Assembly (NCBI RefSeq): GCF_041468085.1
Contig: NZ_CP121017.1
Span: forward strand, 2,607,676-2,671,675
DNA length: 64,000 bases
Origin: Tistrella mobilis
Lineage (GTDB): Bacteria; Pseudomonadota; Alphaproteobacteria; Tistrellales; Tistrellaceae
Direction: 5' to 3'
The position numbers were made by a program, and so were the translations under genes. Below the pieces are notes generated by a model. It was not told the DNA's origin. It worked only from the letters and a program-made list of their open reading frames with translations, and searched no databases. Position 1 is the first letter of the stretch. Each line of letters begins with the position of its first letter. Below, piece by piece: positions 21,499-32,473 of the stretch.

Positions 21499-22114
21499 CG
21501 TTGCCTCCTGCGGTCCCGGGTACGGCCTGGGTCGCCGACGGCTGCCAGCCCTCGGGCTCAGAGCCCCTGCGGCGGCCGGTCTGCGGACCGGGCTTCGGCG
21601 TCTCGCCACGCTTCAGCGCTTCGAGCACCCGCACGGTCAGCTCCGCGTCCAGGTCCTCGTAATAGTCGTCGCCGATCTGCATCATCGGGGCGTTGGCGCA
21701 GGCGCCGAGGCATTCCACCTCTGCAAGCGTGAACAGCCCGTCTTCGGTGGTCTCGCCCACCTCGATGCCGAGATGCTTCTTACACGCGCCCAGCACCTCG
21801 TCGGAGCCACGCAGCCAGCACGGCGTCGTGGTGCAGACCTGGACGTGGTGCCGGCCGATCGGCTTCAGATTGTACATAGTGTAGAAGGTCGCGACCTCGT
21901 ACACGCGGATCGGCGGCATGCCCAGAAGGTCGGCGACGTAATCCATGGCCACCCGCGGCAGCCAGCCGCCACCCTGGCGCTGAGCCAGATCGAGCAGCGG
22001 CATCACCGCGCTCTGCTGGCGGCCTTCGGGATACTTCGCGATGATCTTCGCGGCTTGGGCGAGATTCTCTTCCGTGAAGGCGAAGCTCGCAGGCTCGACG
22101 TTGGTGTCGCTCAC
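21488..22114 (-). CDS. nuoE: NADH-quinone oxidoreductase subunit E
   Basis: A 208-residue thioredoxin-fold subunit with [2Fe-2S] cluster N1a. The ligands are in [11 protein letters not shown] and [12 protein letters not shown] choose the GTG at 22114 because GAGGGG lies about 10 bases before it; a TTG at 22132 would give six more residues. The C-terminal extension after [11 protein letters not shown] is rich in Gly, Pro and Arg, common in alphaproteobacterial NuoE. Confidence 0.93.
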   Translation of the reverse strand: MSDTNVEPASFAFTEENLAQAAKIIAKYPEGRQQSAVMPLLDLAQRQGGGWLPRVAMDYVADLLGMPPIRVYEVATFYTMYNLKPIGRHHVQVCTTTPCWLRGSDEVLGACKKHLGIEVGETTEDGLFTLAEVECLGACANAPMMQIGDDYYEDLDAELTVRVLEALKRGETPKPGPQTGRRRGSEPEGWQPSATQAVPGTAGGNDAA

Positions 22115-22128
22115 TGGTCCCGGTCCCC

Positions 22129-23313
22129 TCAACGATCGATCTCGCCGAACACGATGTCCATATTCGCCAGGATGGCGACGGCATCGGCCAGCAGATGGCC
22201 CTTCGACATGAAATCCATGGCCGCGATATGGGCAAATCCAGGCGCACGGATCTTGCAGCGATAGGGCTTGTTGGTGCCATCCGACACCAGGTACACGCCG
22301 AATTCACCCTTCGGTGCCTCGGTCCCGACATAGACCTCGCCAGCAGGCACCTTGAAGCCCTCGGTGTAGAGCTTGAAGTGATGAATGAGCGCTTCCATGG
22401 AGCGCTTCATATCGGCACGGGCCGGCGGCGCCACCTTGCGGTCTTCGGTCCGGTAAGGGCCGTCGGGCATCTGCTGGACGCACTGCCGCACGATCTTGAG
22501 CGACTCGCGCACTTCCTTCATGCGGACGTTGTAGCGGTCGTACACATCGCCGTTGCGGCCGACCGGAATGTCGAAGTCCATGCGGTCATAGACGTCGTAA
22601 GGCTGCGCCTTGCGCAGGTCCCATGCAACACCCGACCCGCGCAGCATCGGGCCGGTCAGGCCCCAGTCCAGCGCATCTTCGGCCGACAGCACGCCGACAT
22701 CGACGGTCCGCTGCTTCCAGATGCGGCTGTGGCTCATCAGGTTTTCAAGGTCGTCGAAGCGCTTCGGGAACTCTTCGGTGAACTTCCAGATCTCATCCAG
22801 AAGCCCGGCCGGCAGTTCCATCGACACACCGCCGGGACGGAAGTAGTTCGCGTGCAGGCGCGCGCCACAGACCTTGTCGTAGAAGCCCATGATGATCTCG
22901 CGATCCTCGAAGCCCCACAGCAGCGGTGTGGTGGCGCCGAGGTCCATGGCGAAGGTCGTCATGTTCAGCAGGTGGTTGGCGATGCGGGTCAGCTCCGCGA
23001 ACATCACGCGGATATACTGGCCGCGCAGCGGAACCTCAATGCCCGCCAGCTTCTCGACCGCGAGCACATAAGCGTGCTCCTGGTTCATGATCGAGACGTA
23101 GTCCAGACGGTCGAAATACGGCAGCGCCTGAAGATAGGTCTTGTACTCGATGAGCTTCTCGGTGCCGCGATGCAGCAGGCCGACATGCGGGTCGGCGCGG
23201 GTCACCACCTCGCCGTCCATTTCGAGCACCAGCCGGAGCACACCATGGGCCGCGGGATGCTGCGGCCCGAAGTTGAGCATCATCGGCTTGATGGAAGTTT
23301 CGGTCGCCGACAT
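22129..23313 (-). CDS. nuoD: NADH-quinone oxidoreductase subunit D
   Basis: A 394-residue, hydrogenase-large-subunit-like protein that lines the quinone site of complex I. The conserved start [18 protein letters not shown] (quinone-site His) and the C-terminal [20 protein letters not shown] are clear. I start at the ATG at 23313, which overlaps the nuoC stop by one base (TGATG), indicating coupling. Confidence 0.95.
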   Translation of the reverse strand: MSATETSIKPMMLNFGPQHPAAHGVLRLVLEMDGEVVTRADPHVGLLHRGTEKLIEYKTYLQALPYFDRLDYVSIMNQEHAYVLAVEKLAGIEVPLRGQYIRVMFAELTRIANHLLNMTTFAMDLGATTPLLWGFEDREIIMGFYDKVCGARLHANYFRPGGVSMELPAGLLDEIWKFTEEFPKRFDDLENLMSHSRIWKQRTVDVGVLSAEDALDWGLTGPMLRGSGVAWDLRKAQPYDVYDRMDFDIPVGRNGDVYDRYNVRMKEVRESLKIVRQCVQQMPDGPYRTEDRKVAPPARADMKRSMEALIHHFKLYTEGFKVPAGEVYVGTEAPKGEFGVYLVSDGTNKPYRCKIRAPGFAHIAAMDFMSKGHLLADAVAILANMDIVFGEIDR

Positions 23314-23936
23314 CACTTCGCCCCCTGCTGCGCCTTCTCGTCCCCGGGCAGGACGTATTTCGCACCGTCCCATGGGCTCAGGAAGTCGAACCGGCGGAAT
23401 TCCTGGGTCAGCTGCACCGGCTCATAAACCACACGCTTCTCGGCCTGGTCATAGCGCACTTCGACATACCCGGTGAGCGGGAAGTCCTTGCGCAGCGGAT
23501 GTCCCTCGAAGCCGTAATCGGTGAGGATGCGGCGGAGATCCGGATGGTCGGCAAAGAACACGCCATAGAGATCCCAGGTCTCGCGCTCAAACCACAGTGC
23601 TGAATTGAACACCGGCACGGCCGACGGGACCGGCGTGTCTTCCGAGGCCGACACGGTCACGCGGATGCGTTGATTGTGCTTGAGGCTGAGCAGGTGATAG
23701 ACGACGTCGAAGCGCTCTTCACGCTCCGGCCAGTCGACACCGCAGACGTCGATCAGCTGCTTGAACAGGCAGTTGCTGTCGTCGCGCAGGAATGTGAGCG
23801 TCCGGATGAGCGATGTCCGGTAGACGCGGACCGTCAGTTCACCCAATGCGACTTTCCAGCCGTCCACTCCGTCGCCGAGTGCTGATGCGACATATGCGCC
23901 CAGCTCCCGGAGTGCGTCTTCGTTGACGTTACTCAC
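23313..23936 (-). CDS. nuoC: NADH-quinone oxidoreductase subunit C
   Basis: A 207-residue peripheral subunit of complex I with the 30-kDa subunit signature [20 protein letters not shown] and [19 protein letters not shown]. It is a stand-alone NuoC, not fused to NuoD as in E. coli. I prefer the GTG at 23936 ([12 protein letters not shown]), with AGAAGG upstream; a GTG at 23963 is possible. Confidence 0.94.
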   Translation of the reverse strand: MSNVNEDALRELGAYVASALGDGVDGWKVALGELTVRVYRTSLIRTLTFLRDDSNCLFKQLIDVCGVDWPEREERFDVVYHLLSLKHNQRIRVTVSASEDTPVPSAVPVFNSALWFERETWDLYGVFFADHPDLRRILTDYGFEGHPLRKDFPLTGYVEVRYDQAEKRVVYEPVQLTQEFRRFDFLSPWDGAKYVLPGDEKAQQGAK

Positions 23937-24035
23937 GGCATCCGCCTTCTCGTGCCTCGACACAAAACCTTGAGCACCGTCCGGTTTTCCGGTCCGATGC
24001 CCGCCGCCGCTGTTTTTCGGCCGCGAACGCTGGGA

Positions 24036-24599
24036 TCAGCGCTCGAGCGTACCGGTGCGACGAATCTTCTTCTGAAGCTGCAGCACGCCGTAGACCAGCG
24101 CCTCAGCCGTGGGCGGGCAGCCCGGCACGTAGATGTCGACCGGAACGATCCGGTCGCAGCCGCGGACCACCGAGTAGGAATAGTGATAGTAGCCGCCGCC
24201 ATTGGCGCAGCTGCCCATCGAGATGACGTATTTCGGCTCCGGCATCTGGTCATAGACCTTGCGGAGAGCGGGCGCCATCTTGTTGGTCAGCGTGCCGGCG
24301 ACGATCATCACGTCGGACTGGCGCGGGCTCGGCCGGAACAGGAAGCCGAACCGGTCGAGGTCGTAGCGCGCTGCCGCGGCGTGCATCATCTCTACCGCGC
24401 AGCAGGCCAGACCGAAGGTCATCGGCCAGAGCGAGCCAGTGCGCGCCCAGGTAACGAGTTCGTTCAGGCGCGCCGTGATGAAGCCGTTTTCCTTCAGCTC
24501 ATCGGTCGCGGCGGCAACCACGCGCTCGGCATCGGCACCGGCGAGGGGGCCATGCCCCATGGCCCCGGCCGAGGCGGTGCGAGGATCGGTCACTCCCAT
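24036..24599 (-). CDS. nuoB: NADH-quinone oxidoreductase subunit B
   Basis: A 187-residue subunit carrying the terminal cluster N2, which passes electrons to quinone. The unusual tandem Cys ligands are in [14 protein letters not shown], with the others in [16 protein letters not shown] and [12 protein letters not shown]. The start at 24599 overlaps the nuoA stop by 10 bases; longer in-frame starts add an Arg-rich non-conserved stretch. Confidence 0.95.
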   Translation of the reverse strand: MGVTDPRTASAGAMGHGPLAGADAERVVAAATDELKENGFITARLNELVTWARTGSLWPMTFGLACCAVEMMHAAAARYDLDRFGFLFRPSPRQSDVMIVAGTLTNKMAPALRKVYDQMPEPKYVISMGSCANGGGYYHYSYSVVRGCDRIVPVDIYVPGCPPTAEALVYGVLQLQKKIRRTGTLER

Positions 24600-24955
24600 T
24601 CCAGCGCCCCCTTCTTCCATTCGTAGATGAAGCCGATGGTCAGCACGCCCAGGAACAGCATCATGGACCAGAAGCCGAACATGCCGATGTCGCCGAGCGA
24701 CACCGCCCACGGGAACAGGAAGGCGACTTCAAGGTCGAAGATGATGAACAGGATCGCGACCAGATAGAACCGCACGTCGAACTGACCGCGGCTGTCGTCG
24801 AACGCGTCGAAGCCGCATTCGTAGGCCGAAAGCTTCTCGGCTTCCGGCCGCTGGGGCGCGATGAAGTAGGAGGCGATCACGATCACCGCGGAGAGACCGG
24901 TCGCGATGCCGAGGAAGATTAGGATCGGCAGGTACTCGGCCAGCAAGGTCTGCAT
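24590..24955 (-). CDS. nuoA: NADH-quinone oxidoreductase subunit A
   Basis: A 121-residue, three-helix membrane subunit and the first gene of the complex I operon. The conserved loop reads [20 protein letters not shown], in which the Cys is part of the quinone-site region, followed by [21 protein letters not shown] 482-base upstream region carries the likely promoter. Confidence 0.95.
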   Translation of the reverse strand: MQTLLAEYLPILIFLGIATGLSAVIVIASYFIAPQRPEAEKLSAYECGFDAFDDSRGQFDVRFYLVAILFIIFDLEVAFLFPWAVSLGDIGMFGFWSMMLFLGVLTIGFIYEWKKGALEWE

Positions 24956-25144
24956 GGGCTAGGCTTCCCTCCTGAGGCGGATGCCGGCCGGTGCGGTCTG
25001 ACCGTCACGGTCGGAACATCGCCGGCGACGCTGCGGGGCAGACCGGCAGACCGTTCCGGCGGGTGCCATGCTGCATGCGCGAAGAGCGCCATACCGCCGG
25101 CCACGCCCGATGGTCCGCCACGGGCACCCCCGCGCGGCGGCCTC

Positions 25145-25171
25145 ACTATAGGCGAACGTGCTCGCCAACAA
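25145..25171 (-). promoter_or_regulatory. Candidate nuo operon promoter with embedded inverted repeat
   Basis: On the minus strand TTGTTG (25171-25166) and TATAGT (25150-25145) are separated by 15 bases, and that spacer holds the inverted repeat GGCGA-N6-TCGCC. It lies about 190 bases before nuoA. The -10 element matches well but the spacing is short, so this is a suggestion only. The rest of 24956-25255 shows no gene. Confidence 0.3.
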
Positions 25172-25255
25172 AATCCCCATTTTCAGCCACGAATATGCCC
25201 CGGCATCGCAGTGCGGCAAGGCTTGACATCTACGTTGTCACAGGGACTTCGGGCC

Positions 25256-25295
25256 AAAAACGAACAGGCCCGCACCGACGAAGATCGGGCGGGCC
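25256..25295 (-). terminator. Intrinsic terminator downstream of tRNA-Asp
   Basis: On the minus strand an 11-bp stem with one bulged base (25267-25278 with 25285-25295), a six-base loop and then TGTTCGTTTTT. It lies about 140 bases after the tRNA-Asp 3' end and separates it from the nuo promoter. Confidence 0.75.
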
Positions 25296-25437
25296 CACAG
25301 AGTGCGCATTGACATGCGCGGGTCTTGATGAGGCGGTCCGGCGGTGAGGCCTGACCGTCCGAAGACGTTTCTGCATGCGTGAGCACGCGGATCATACTCT
25401 CGACCGATGACGACCTCAGCCGTTTCCGGAAGATCGC

Positions 25438-25514
<77 letters not shown>

Positions 25515-25583
25515 TCAGGCGATGCGCGGTGTTTATCCGGTCCGCCCCCCTCTGTCAACGCCTTTCCGCAAGGGGCTCCGATT

Positions 25584-27137
25584 TCATGTCACGGCATGCT
25601 CACGCCGGTCGATGATGGCACCCGCGATGCCTGGCCCCGTCGCCTCCCCGGCATCGGCAAAAAGATACTCGTCCAGGGGGGCGCCGCGCATGTCCCACCA
25701 GTAGCGGCTCGCGAAGCTGGACCACTGTGCGGTGATGCGCCCCTCCCCCGTCTTGTACCAGCTGTTGCATCCGGCAGCCCAGACGGTGCGGTCCAGCGCT
25801 GCCCTGAGCTTCCGATTATAGCCGCCCATGGCCTCGGGCCGGACATCCATCACCGGACGGCTGCGTCCCTCGCCGGCAAGGCGCTGCAGGCAGCGGACCA
25901 CATAATCGGCCTGCACCTCGTGCATGAAGATGATCGAATTGTGCCCGAGACTGGTGTTCGGGCCGAACAGCATGAAGAAATTGGGGAAGCCGGCCACCGC
26001 CACGCCCCGATGCGCCTCGGCACCGCCGGTCCATGCTTCGTGGAGATCAATGCCGCCCCGGCCGGAGATGCGCATCGGCATCAGGAACTCGGTCGTCCGG
26101 AAGCCGGTTGCCCAGATCAGGACGTCCAGCGCATGACGCCCGCCATCCGCCGTCTCCACGCCTTCGGGCGTGATCCGGGTGATGCGGCGGGCAACCACCT
26201 CAACGCCTGGCCGCACCAGCGTGTCGTACCAGTCGTTGGACAGAACAATCCGCTTGCAGCCTGCGGGATAATCCGGCGTCAGACGCCGGCGCAGCATCGG
26301 ATCGGCCACCCTGTCGGCCAGACTGGCCAGAGCCTGGCGTTCAAAGCGACGGCGGGCGAAGCCGTTGCGACCGAAAACCAGAAAGTTCTTCTCCAGAGAC
26401 AGGAAGATGCCCAGCCGATGCAGACGCAACGCCGCCGGGTACCGGCGGAAACGCATGATCTCAGCCTCGGTATAGGCACGATCCGGCTTGGGAGCGATCC
26501 AGGCGGGGCTGCGCTGGAACAGGGTCAGATGTCCCGCCGCCGGCGCTATCTCGGGGATGAACTGAACGGCACTGGATCCATTGCCCACCACGCCGACACG
26601 CCGGCCCCCGAGATCGAGACCAGCCGGCCAGCGCGCTGAATGAAACTGCAGACCGGCAAAGCTGTCGCGCCCTGGAATCTCCGGCACGGCGGGCCGATCG
26701 AGCTGCCCCACGGCCGAAATCAGCACCTCGGCTTCCAGCCGGCCGCCGCCCGTCAGGTCGATGGTCCAGAGCCCCTGCTGATCGTCGAAGGCCGCAGCCT
26801 CAACCTTTGTTCCGAAGCGGATCAGGGGTCGGAGGCCGAAGCGATCGGCAGTCTCTTCCATGTAGGCCAGAATCTCGGGCTGGCGCGCATAGGTACGGCT
26901 CCAGTCCGGTTTCAGCGCAAAGGAGAAGGAATAGAGGTGGGAAGGCACGTCACAGCCGGCCCCGGGATAGGTGTTCCGGCGCCAGGTTCCGCCCAGCGCC
27001 TCACCTTTTTCCAGGATCGTGACGGCCTTGAAACCCGCCTGACGCAGGCGAATGGCCATACACAATCCCCCGAAGCCCGCGCCGACGATGATGACACGCA
27101 TGTCGCGCGCCCGCGGCGTTACCGTCCGGTCGTTCAT
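25584..27137 (-). CDS. Flavin-containing monooxygenase, Baeyer-Villiger type
   Basis: A 517-residue FAD- and NADPH-dependent monooxygenase. The FAD motif VIIVGAGFGGLCMAIRL is near residues 15-31, and the Baeyer-Villiger fingerprint FxGxxxHxxxW is present as FAGLQFHSARW at about 163-173; a second dinucleotide motif GVVGNGSSAVQ follows. Such enzymes insert oxygen next to ketones or act on related substrates; which one cannot be told. It stands alone between tRNA-Asp and tRNA-Val on the same strand, with no regulator or pathway genes nearby, which may indicate acquisition at a tRNA locus. Confidence 0.9.
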   Translation of the reverse strand: MNDRTVTPRARDMRVIIVGAGFGGLCMAIRLRQAGFKAVTILEKGEALGGTWRRNTYPGAGCDVPSHLYSFSFALKPDWSRTYARQPEILAYMEETADRFGLRPLIRFGTKVEAAAFDDQQGLWTIDLTGGGRLEAEVLISAVGQLDRPAVPEIPGRDSFAGLQFHSARWPAGLDLGGRRVGVVGNGSSAVQFIPEIAPAAGHLTLFQRSPAWIAPKPDRAYTEAEIMRFRRYPAALRLHRLGIFLSLEKNFLVFGRNGFARRRFERQALASLADRVADPMLRRRLTPDYPAGCKRIVLSNDWYDTLVRPGVEVVARRITRITPEGVETADGGRHALDVLIWATGFRTTEFLMPMRISGRGGIDLHEAWTGGAEAHRGVAVAGFPNFFMLFGPNTSLGHNSIIFMHEVQADYVVRCLQRLAGEGRSRPVMDVRPEAMGGYNRKLRAALDRTVWAAGCNSWYKTGEGRITAQWSSFASRYWWDMRGAPLDEYLFADAGEATGPGIAGAIIDRREHAVT

Positions 27138-27308
27138 CTCCGCTCTCCCCGTCAGCGGCGGGAACGGCCGGTCTGGCGATCATAATGCGCCGCCATATGT
27201 GATCGGGCCGCTCTTTGCCGATTATATGAAATTCGGGATGCGGATTAAACGTTTTAGTTGATGAACCAAACAGCGGTCTGCCGGAGGTTGTGGTTGCCTG
27301 GCAGATGA

Positions 27309-27385
27309 TGGTGGGCGATGAGGGGCTCGAACCCCCGACCTTCTCGGTGTAAGCGAGACGCTCTGACCAACTGAGCTAATCGCCC
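27309..27385 (-). tRNA. tRNA-Val (anticodon UAC)
   Basis: Acceptor GGGCGAT pairs with ATCGCCC, the anticodon loop CTTACAC lies between TCTCG and CGAGA, the T loop reads GGTTCGAGCCC, and CCA is encoded at 27309-27311. Confidence 0.95.
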
Positions 27386-27695
27386 GGCCTAATGCACGGC
27401 AGAAGCTTCATCGGCGAACAACGGCCGCCCGCCCCGTCGGGAGGAGCGAACGGCCGCGTCTGATGATCTGCGGTGCCACGAACCGCATCGCGGCGCCATA
27501 TGGTCGATCCGATCCGCCGGACCCGATGGCGCCGCCGGCATCCGGCGCCTTGAGGGGCGGCGCCCGATGCACAGAAATTCGATGAGGTGCCAGCCTTCTA
27601 TGCGGCCCGGGTCTGCGAGACCCTGAACGGCACATGCGTGTATTTTTGGGCGGCTGCGGCCGCCTGGGCAGGCTACCGGCGTGATCCAGGCAGGA
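27386..27695. other. Intergenic stretch without a recognised gene
   Basis: These 310 bases between tRNA-Val and the HU gene contain only GC-rich imperfect repeats (for example GGCGCC copies near 27530-27570) and short hairpins, such as TGATCC-N5-GGATCA just after the HU stop. I see no supported coding sequence. Confidence 0.5.
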
Positions 27696-27971
27696 TCAGC
27701 CGTTCACGGCGTCCTTCAGGCCCTTGCCGGCGCGGAACTTCGGCTGCTTCGAAGCCGGGATGGTGATGGCTTCGCCGGTCCGCGGATTGCGGCCTTCGCT
27801 GGCAGCACGGGTCGCGACATTGAACGTACCGAAGCCGACCAGACGCACCTCGTCATCCGCAGCCAGAGCCGCGGTGATGGCATCGAACACGCCGTCGACG
27901 GCCCGGGCCGCGTCGGTCTTGGACAGCCCGGTGCTGTCGGCCACGCGTGCAACGAGATCGTTCTTGTTCAC
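27696..27971 (-). CDS. hup: DNA-binding protein HU
   Basis: A 91-residue nucleoid protein that bends DNA as a dimer. It starts at a GTG (27971) preceded by GGGGAG at good spacing; the longer upstream frame is not conserved sequence. The family pattern is complete: NKNDLVARVADSTGLSK, VRLVGFGTFNV, and the DNA-binding arm GRNPRTGEAITIPASKQPKF. It follows lon on the same strand, as in many proteobacteria, behind lon's terminator. Confidence 0.95.
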   Translation of the reverse strand: MNKNDLVARVADSTGLSKTDAARAVDGVFDAITAALAADDEVRLVGFGTFNVATRAASEGRNPRTGEAITIPASKQPKFRAGKGLKDAVNG

Positions 27972-28104
27972 TTCTGAGGCTCCCCTTCTTGGAGTGGCGG
28001 TTCGAAAAATCACATCTCGGTGATACGTCGACCAGGGGGGAGTGTAAATCCCCCGGCAGAAGCGCGTCAATCGGCCAGCCCGTCGAAAACCGCACAAATC
28101 CGCC

Positions 28105-28144
28105 AAAAAACAGCCCTCGCACCGCCGAAGGCGCGAGGGCTGTT
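28105..28144 (-). terminator. Intrinsic terminator of lon
   Basis: AACAGCCCTCGC pairs perfectly with GCGAGGGCTGTT (12 bp) around a 12-base loop and is followed on the minus strand by six T (28110-28105). It lies 43 bases after the lon stop. Confidence 0.9.
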
Positions 28145-28186
28145 CATTCTTTTCAACCGAAGGTGCGCAGCCCCTCGGACGGGTGC

Positions 28187-30607
28187 TCAATGTGCCCGTG
28201 CGCCGGGCGCCTCGCCCTGTTCGGTCGTCTCGTCGCGGCTGCTGTCTGCCGCCTTGTCATCGGTCCGCTCCGGCCACTCGATCGGCGTCAGGGGCTTCAG
28301 AAGGGCATGGGCCAGAACATCATCGACATGCGAGACGGGGATGATGGTCAGCCCCTTCTTCACATTGGCCGGGATGTCCGCCAGGTCCTTCTCGTTGTCC
28401 CGCGGGATCAGGACTGTCTTGATGCCGCCATGCAGGGCGGCCAGCAGCTTCTCCTTCAGACCGCCGATCGGCAGGACGCGGCCGCGCAGCGTGACCTCGC
28501 CGGTCATGGCGACACTGCGGTTGACCGGGATGCCGGTCAGAACCGACACGATCGAGGTCACCATCGCGATACCGGCGGACGGGCCGTCCTTCGGCGTCGC
28601 GCCCTCCGGCACGTGGATATGGATGTCGGCCTGCTCGAACACCGTCGGCCGGATCCCGTAATCCACCGCCCGCGAGCGGACATAGGATCGCGCCGCCTGG
28701 ATGCTCTCCTGCATGACTTCGCCGAGCTTGCCGGTGATGGTGACCTTGCCCTTGCCGGGCATCTTCACCGCCTCAATCGTCAGCAGGTCGCCACCCACTT
28801 CGGTCCAGGCGAGGCCGGTAACGGCGCCCACCATGTCCTCAAGTTCCGCCTCGCCGAACTTGAACCGCCGCACGCCCGCATATTTGTCGAGGTTGGCCGA
28901 GGTGATCGACACCTGCTTACGGGTGCCCATCACAAGTTCCTTGACCGCCTTGCGCGCCAGACCGGCGATCTCCCGCTCCAGGCTGCGCACACCGGCTTCC
29001 CGGGTGTAGCAGCGGATCAGGTCGCGAATCGCGCCGTCGGAGATCGAAAACTCGCCCTCTTTCAGCCCCTGCGCCTTAACCTGCTTGGAGATCAGGTGGC
29101 GCCTGGTGATCTCGACCTTCTCATCCTCGGTGTAACCGGAGATGCGGATGATCTCCATACGGTCGAGCAGCGGCTGCGGCATGCGCAGGCTGTTGGCCGT
29201 GCAGATGAACATCACATCCGACAGGTCGTAATCGACCTCCAGATAGTGGTCGGCGAAGGTGCCGTTCTGCTCGGGGTCCAGCACTTCCAGAAGCGCCGAG
29301 GACGGATCGCCGCGGAAGTCGGCGCCGAGCTTGTCGATCTCGTCGAGCATGAACAGCGGGTTGGTCTTGCCGGCCTTCTTCATCGACTGGATGATCTTGC
29401 CCGGCAACGAGCCGATATAGGTCCGGCGATGACCACGGATCTCAGCCTCATCGCGCACGCCCCCCAGGCTCACGCGCACGAATTCCCGGCCGGTCGCCCG
29501 GGCGATCGACTTGCCGAGCGAGGTCTTGCCGACACCCGGAGGGCCGACGAAGCACAGGATCGGACCCTTGAGCTTGGCCACGCGCATCTGCACGGCCAGG
29601 TGTTCGATGATCCGCTCCTTGACCTTCTCCAGGCCGTAATGATCCTGATTCAGGACTTCTTCGGCCCATTTCAGGTCCTTCTTGACCTTCGAACGGGTCT
29701 TCCAGGGCAGGCCGGTCAGCCAGTCGAGATAGTTGCGCACCACCGTCGCCTCGGCCGACATCGGGCTCATGGTCTTGAGCTTCTTCAGCTCGGCCATGGC
29801 CTTGTCATGGGCTTCCTTGGGCATGCGGGCCTTGCGGATGCGCTCCTCGATTTCAGCGCTCTCGTCACGGCCGTCTTCGCCCTCACCCAGTTCCTTCTGA
29901 ATCGCCTTCAGCTGCTCGTTCAGATAGTACTCGCGCTGGGTCTTCTCCATCTGGCGCTTGACGCGCGAGCGGATGCGCTTTTCCACCTGCAGAACTTCGA
30001 TCTCGCCCTCGATATGGGCGTAAATCCGTTCCAGACGCTCGACGACAGTCGGAGTCTCAAGCAGTTCCTGCTTCTCCGCCACCTTGAGCGACAGATGCGA
30101 GGCGATGGTGTCGGCAAGCTTCGCCGGCTCCTCGATCTGGTTCAGGGTGACCAGAACCTCCGGCGGGATCTTCTTGTTGAGCTTCACATACTGCTCAAAC
30201 TCGGCCACGACCGAGCGCGACAGGGCCTCGACCTCGCGGCCGGCATCCTCGCCCTCGGCGATCGCCTGGGCTTCCGCCTGAAAATAGTCGCCGTCGGAGA
30301 TGAGGCGCTCGACGCGTGCGCGGCTGGCGCCCTCGATCAGCACCTTCACGGTGCCGTCGGGCAGCTTCAGCAGCTGGAGCACGGTGCCGATCGTGCCGAC
30401 CATGTAGATGTCGTCAGCACCCGGGTCCTCCTGGGCGGCATCCTTCTGCGCCAGCAGCAGGATCTGCTTGTCGCTGCGCATCACCTCTTCAAGCGCGCGC
30501 ACCGATTTCTCGCGACCGACGAAGAGCGGCACGATCATATGCGGGAAGACGACGATGTCGCGCAGCGGCAGGACCGGGTAGGTGTGCGTGCGATGAGTTT
30601 CGGTCAT
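28187..30607 (-). CDS. lon: ATP-dependent protease Lon
   Basis: An 806-residue cytoplasmic protease for misfolded and regulatory proteins. The N-terminal substrate domain begins [15 protein letters not shown], the AAA+ Walker A motif is [13 protein letters not shown], and the Ser-Lys dyad lies in [11 protein letters not shown] (Ser677) and [10 protein letters not shown] (Lys720), 43 residues apart as in E. coli. I start at 30607 ([10 protein letters not shown]); an earlier in-frame ATG adds a non-conserved tail. It lies downstream of clpX on the same strand. Confidence 0.96.
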   Translation of the reverse strand: MTETHRTHTYPVLPLRDIVVFPHMIVPLFVGREKSVRALEEVMRSDKQILLLAQKDAAQEDPGADDIYMVGTIGTVLQLLKLPDGTVKVLIEGASRARVERLISDGDYFQAEAQAIAEGEDAGREVEALSRSVVAEFEQYVKLNKKIPPEVLVTLNQIEEPAKLADTIASHLSLKVAEKQELLETPTVVERLERIYAHIEGEIEVLQVEKRIRSRVKRQMEKTQREYYLNEQLKAIQKELGEGEDGRDESAEIEERIRKARMPKEAHDKAMAELKKLKTMSPMSAEATVVRNYLDWLTGLPWKTRSKVKKDLKWAEEVLNQDHYGLEKVKERIIEHLAVQMRVAKLKGPILCFVGPPGVGKTSLGKSIARATGREFVRVSLGGVRDEAEIRGHRRTYIGSLPGKIIQSMKKAGKTNPLFMLDEIDKLGADFRGDPSSALLEVLDPEQNGTFADHYLEVDYDLSDVMFICTANSLRMPQPLLDRMEIIRISGYTEDEKVEITRRHLISKQVKAQGLKEGEFSISDGAIRDLIRCYTREAGVRSLEREIAGLARKAVKELVMGTRKQVSITSANLDKYAGVRRFKFGEAELEDMVGAVTGLAWTEVGGDLLTIEAVKMPGKGKVTITGKLGEVMQESIQAARSYVRSRAVDYGIRPTVFEQADIHIHVPEGATPKDGPSAGIAMVTSIVSVLTGIPVNRSVAMTGEVTLRGRVLPIGGLKEKLLAALHGGIKTVLIPRDNEKDLADIPANVKKGLTIIPVSHVDDVLAHALLKPLTPIEWPERTDDKAADSSRDETTEQGEAPGARAH

Positions 30608-30823
30608 GGCCAGTCTCGCATTTATCGGAATCGGCACGGCGTCGGACACGCGGCCCCGGAAGGCCGACATGGCGCCTCGACGTCACATCGGCCCGATTCC
30701 TGTTGAGGCCGCGCACACGCGCCCACCGGATGCCGGCCATCCCGCCTCCGAAGAGGCCGGCGATGGCCGGGGCATCACAGCCGGCACGGGTCAGACCGTG
30801 CCGCGGCCGAATTGTCGCAGGGA

Positions 30824-32092
30824 TCAGGAAGCGTTGCCGCCCACGTCGCCCCGCCGGTCCGCATAGATATGGAGAGGCTTGGCCCGGCCTTCAACGACCT
30901 CCCGATTGACGACGATCTCTTCGACCCCATCGAGGTCGGGCAGATCGAACATCGTGTCGAGCAGGATCTCTTCCATGATGGCGCGAAGGCCCCGCGCACC
31001 GGTCTTGCGCTCGATGGCCCGCTCGGCGATCGCGCCCAGCGCATCGTCCGAGAAGGTCAGATGCACGTTCTCCAACTCGAACAGGCGCTGATACTGCTTC
31101 AGCAGCGCGTTCTTCGGCTTGGTGAGGATCTGAACCAGAGCGTCGCGGTCCAGATCGTGCAGCGTGGCGATCACCGGCAGGCGCCCGACAAATTCCGGGA
31201 TCAGGCCGAACTTCAGCAGATCCTCAGGCTCGACCTGACGCAGCACATCACCCGAACGACGGGTTTCCACCGGCTCCACATTCGCACCAAAGCCGATCGA
31301 GGTCTTGCGGCCACGGTCGTTGATGATCCGGTCGAGACCGACGAACGCGCCGCCCACGATGAACAGGATGTTGGTCGTATCCACCTGCAGGAACTCCTGC
31401 TGGGGATGCTTGCGCCCGCCCTGCGGCGGCACCGAGGCGACGGTGCCCTCCATGATCTTCAGCAGGGCCTGCTGGACGCCCTCGCCCGACACGTCGCGAG
31501 TGATCGAGGGGTTGTCGGATTTGCGGCTGATCTTGTCGACCTCGTCGATATAGACGATGCCGCGCTGCGCCCGCTCGACATTGTAGTCGGCGGCCTGAAG
31601 CAGCTTCAGGATGATGTTCTCGACATCCTCGCCGACATAGCCGGCTTCGGTCAGCGTGGTCGCGTCCGACATGGTGAACGGCACGTCGAGGATGCGGGCC
31701 AGGGTCTGGGCCAGCAGCGTCTTGCCGCAACCGGTCGGGCCGATCAGCAGGATGTTGGACTTGGCGAGTTCGACCTCGGCACCCTTGCCGCCCTGGTTCA
31801 GACGCTTGTAGTGATTGTACACCGCAACCGACAGGATCCGCTTCGCCTGATCCTGTCCGATCACATAATCGTCCAGGACGTTGAAGATGTCCTTCGGGGT
31901 CGGTCCGCGATCACGCGTCTTGACCAGCGAGGTCTTGCTCTCCTCGCGGATGATGTCCATGCAGAGCTCTACACACTCGTCGCAGATGAACACCGTTGGC
32001 CCGGCGATCAGCTTCCGCACCTCGTGCTGGCTCTTGCCGCAGAACGAGCAATAAAGTGTGTTCTTGCCGTCGCCGCCGCTGGACTTGGTCAT
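30824..32092 (-). CDS. clpX: ClpX ATPase subunit of ClpXP protease
   Basis: A 422-residue AAA+ unfoldase that feeds substrates to ClpP. The N-terminal zinc finger shows [12 protein letters not shown] and [10 protein letters not shown], Walker A is [12 protein letters not shown], and Walker B is [12 protein letters not shown] pore-loop GYVGEDVE is also visible. It sits between clpP and lon, with a 381-base leader after clpP that suggests its own promoter. Confidence 0.96.
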   Translation of the reverse strand: MTKSSGGDGKNTLYCSFCGKSQHEVRKLIAGPTVFICDECVELCMDIIREESKTSLVKTRDRGPTPKDIFNVLDDYVIGQDQAKRILSVAVYNHYKRLNQGGKGAEVELAKSNILLIGPTGCGKTLLAQTLARILDVPFTMSDATTLTEAGYVGEDVENIILKLLQAADYNVERAQRGIVYIDEVDKISRKSDNPSITRDVSGEGVQQALLKIMEGTVASVPPQGGRKHPQQEFLQVDTTNILFIVGGAFVGLDRIINDRGRKTSIGFGANVEPVETRRSGDVLRQVEPEDLLKFGLIPEFVGRLPVIATLHDLDRDALVQILTKPKNALLKQYQRLFELENVHLTFSDDALGAIAERAIERKTGARGLRAIMEEILLDTMFDLPDLDGVEEIVVNREVVEGRAKPLHIYADRRGDVGGNAS

Positions 32093-32473
32093 CGTGTCTC
32101 CACTCGTTGGCTCTGCCCGGCGCCCATGTTAGCCGCCGGTCGCGCCCGGGCACAAACCCTAAAAAGCGGCAGACCGACGATGAACCGTCCTGGCTTCGGG
32201 AACGCGCCCCAGGTCGTCTGCCGGTGCGGGGGTCCGGACCGGGAGACCGCAGCATCTTCACCGTGCCGCGGTCAATGGAAATGTAATGCGCAGTTCGCGC
32301 TTGCCAAAGGGGGAAAAATCATCGGGCGACGCTTCCCGCTTCCACCCCGGACATGAAGAACCCGCCACCGCGTGCGCGCGATGGCGGGTTGCATGTAGCG
32401 GAACGCCCCATCGGCCGCCATTCCGGACGATGTCGTGCGGACCGACGATCGCGCACGACGACCGGCCGGACGG
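32093..32473. other. clpP-clpX spacer with a terminator-like hairpin
   Basis: No gene is seen in these 381 bases. AACCCGCCA (32359-32367) pairs perfectly with TGGCGGGTT (32382-32390); on the minus strand it is followed by TTCTTC, a weak terminator for clpP. The remaining 250 bases before clpX probably hold its promoter and leader. Confidence 0.5.

Noticed and set aside
22115-22132. TTG start for nuoE at 22132
   Set aside because: The GTG at 22114 has a well-placed GAGGGG and gives the family-like N-terminus.
27947-30706. Long plus-strand frame of about 900 residues opposite lon
   Set aside because: Mirror frame of Lon, with no family motifs and no ribosome-binding site; similar mirror frames oppose nuoG, nuoL, clpX, tig and parE.
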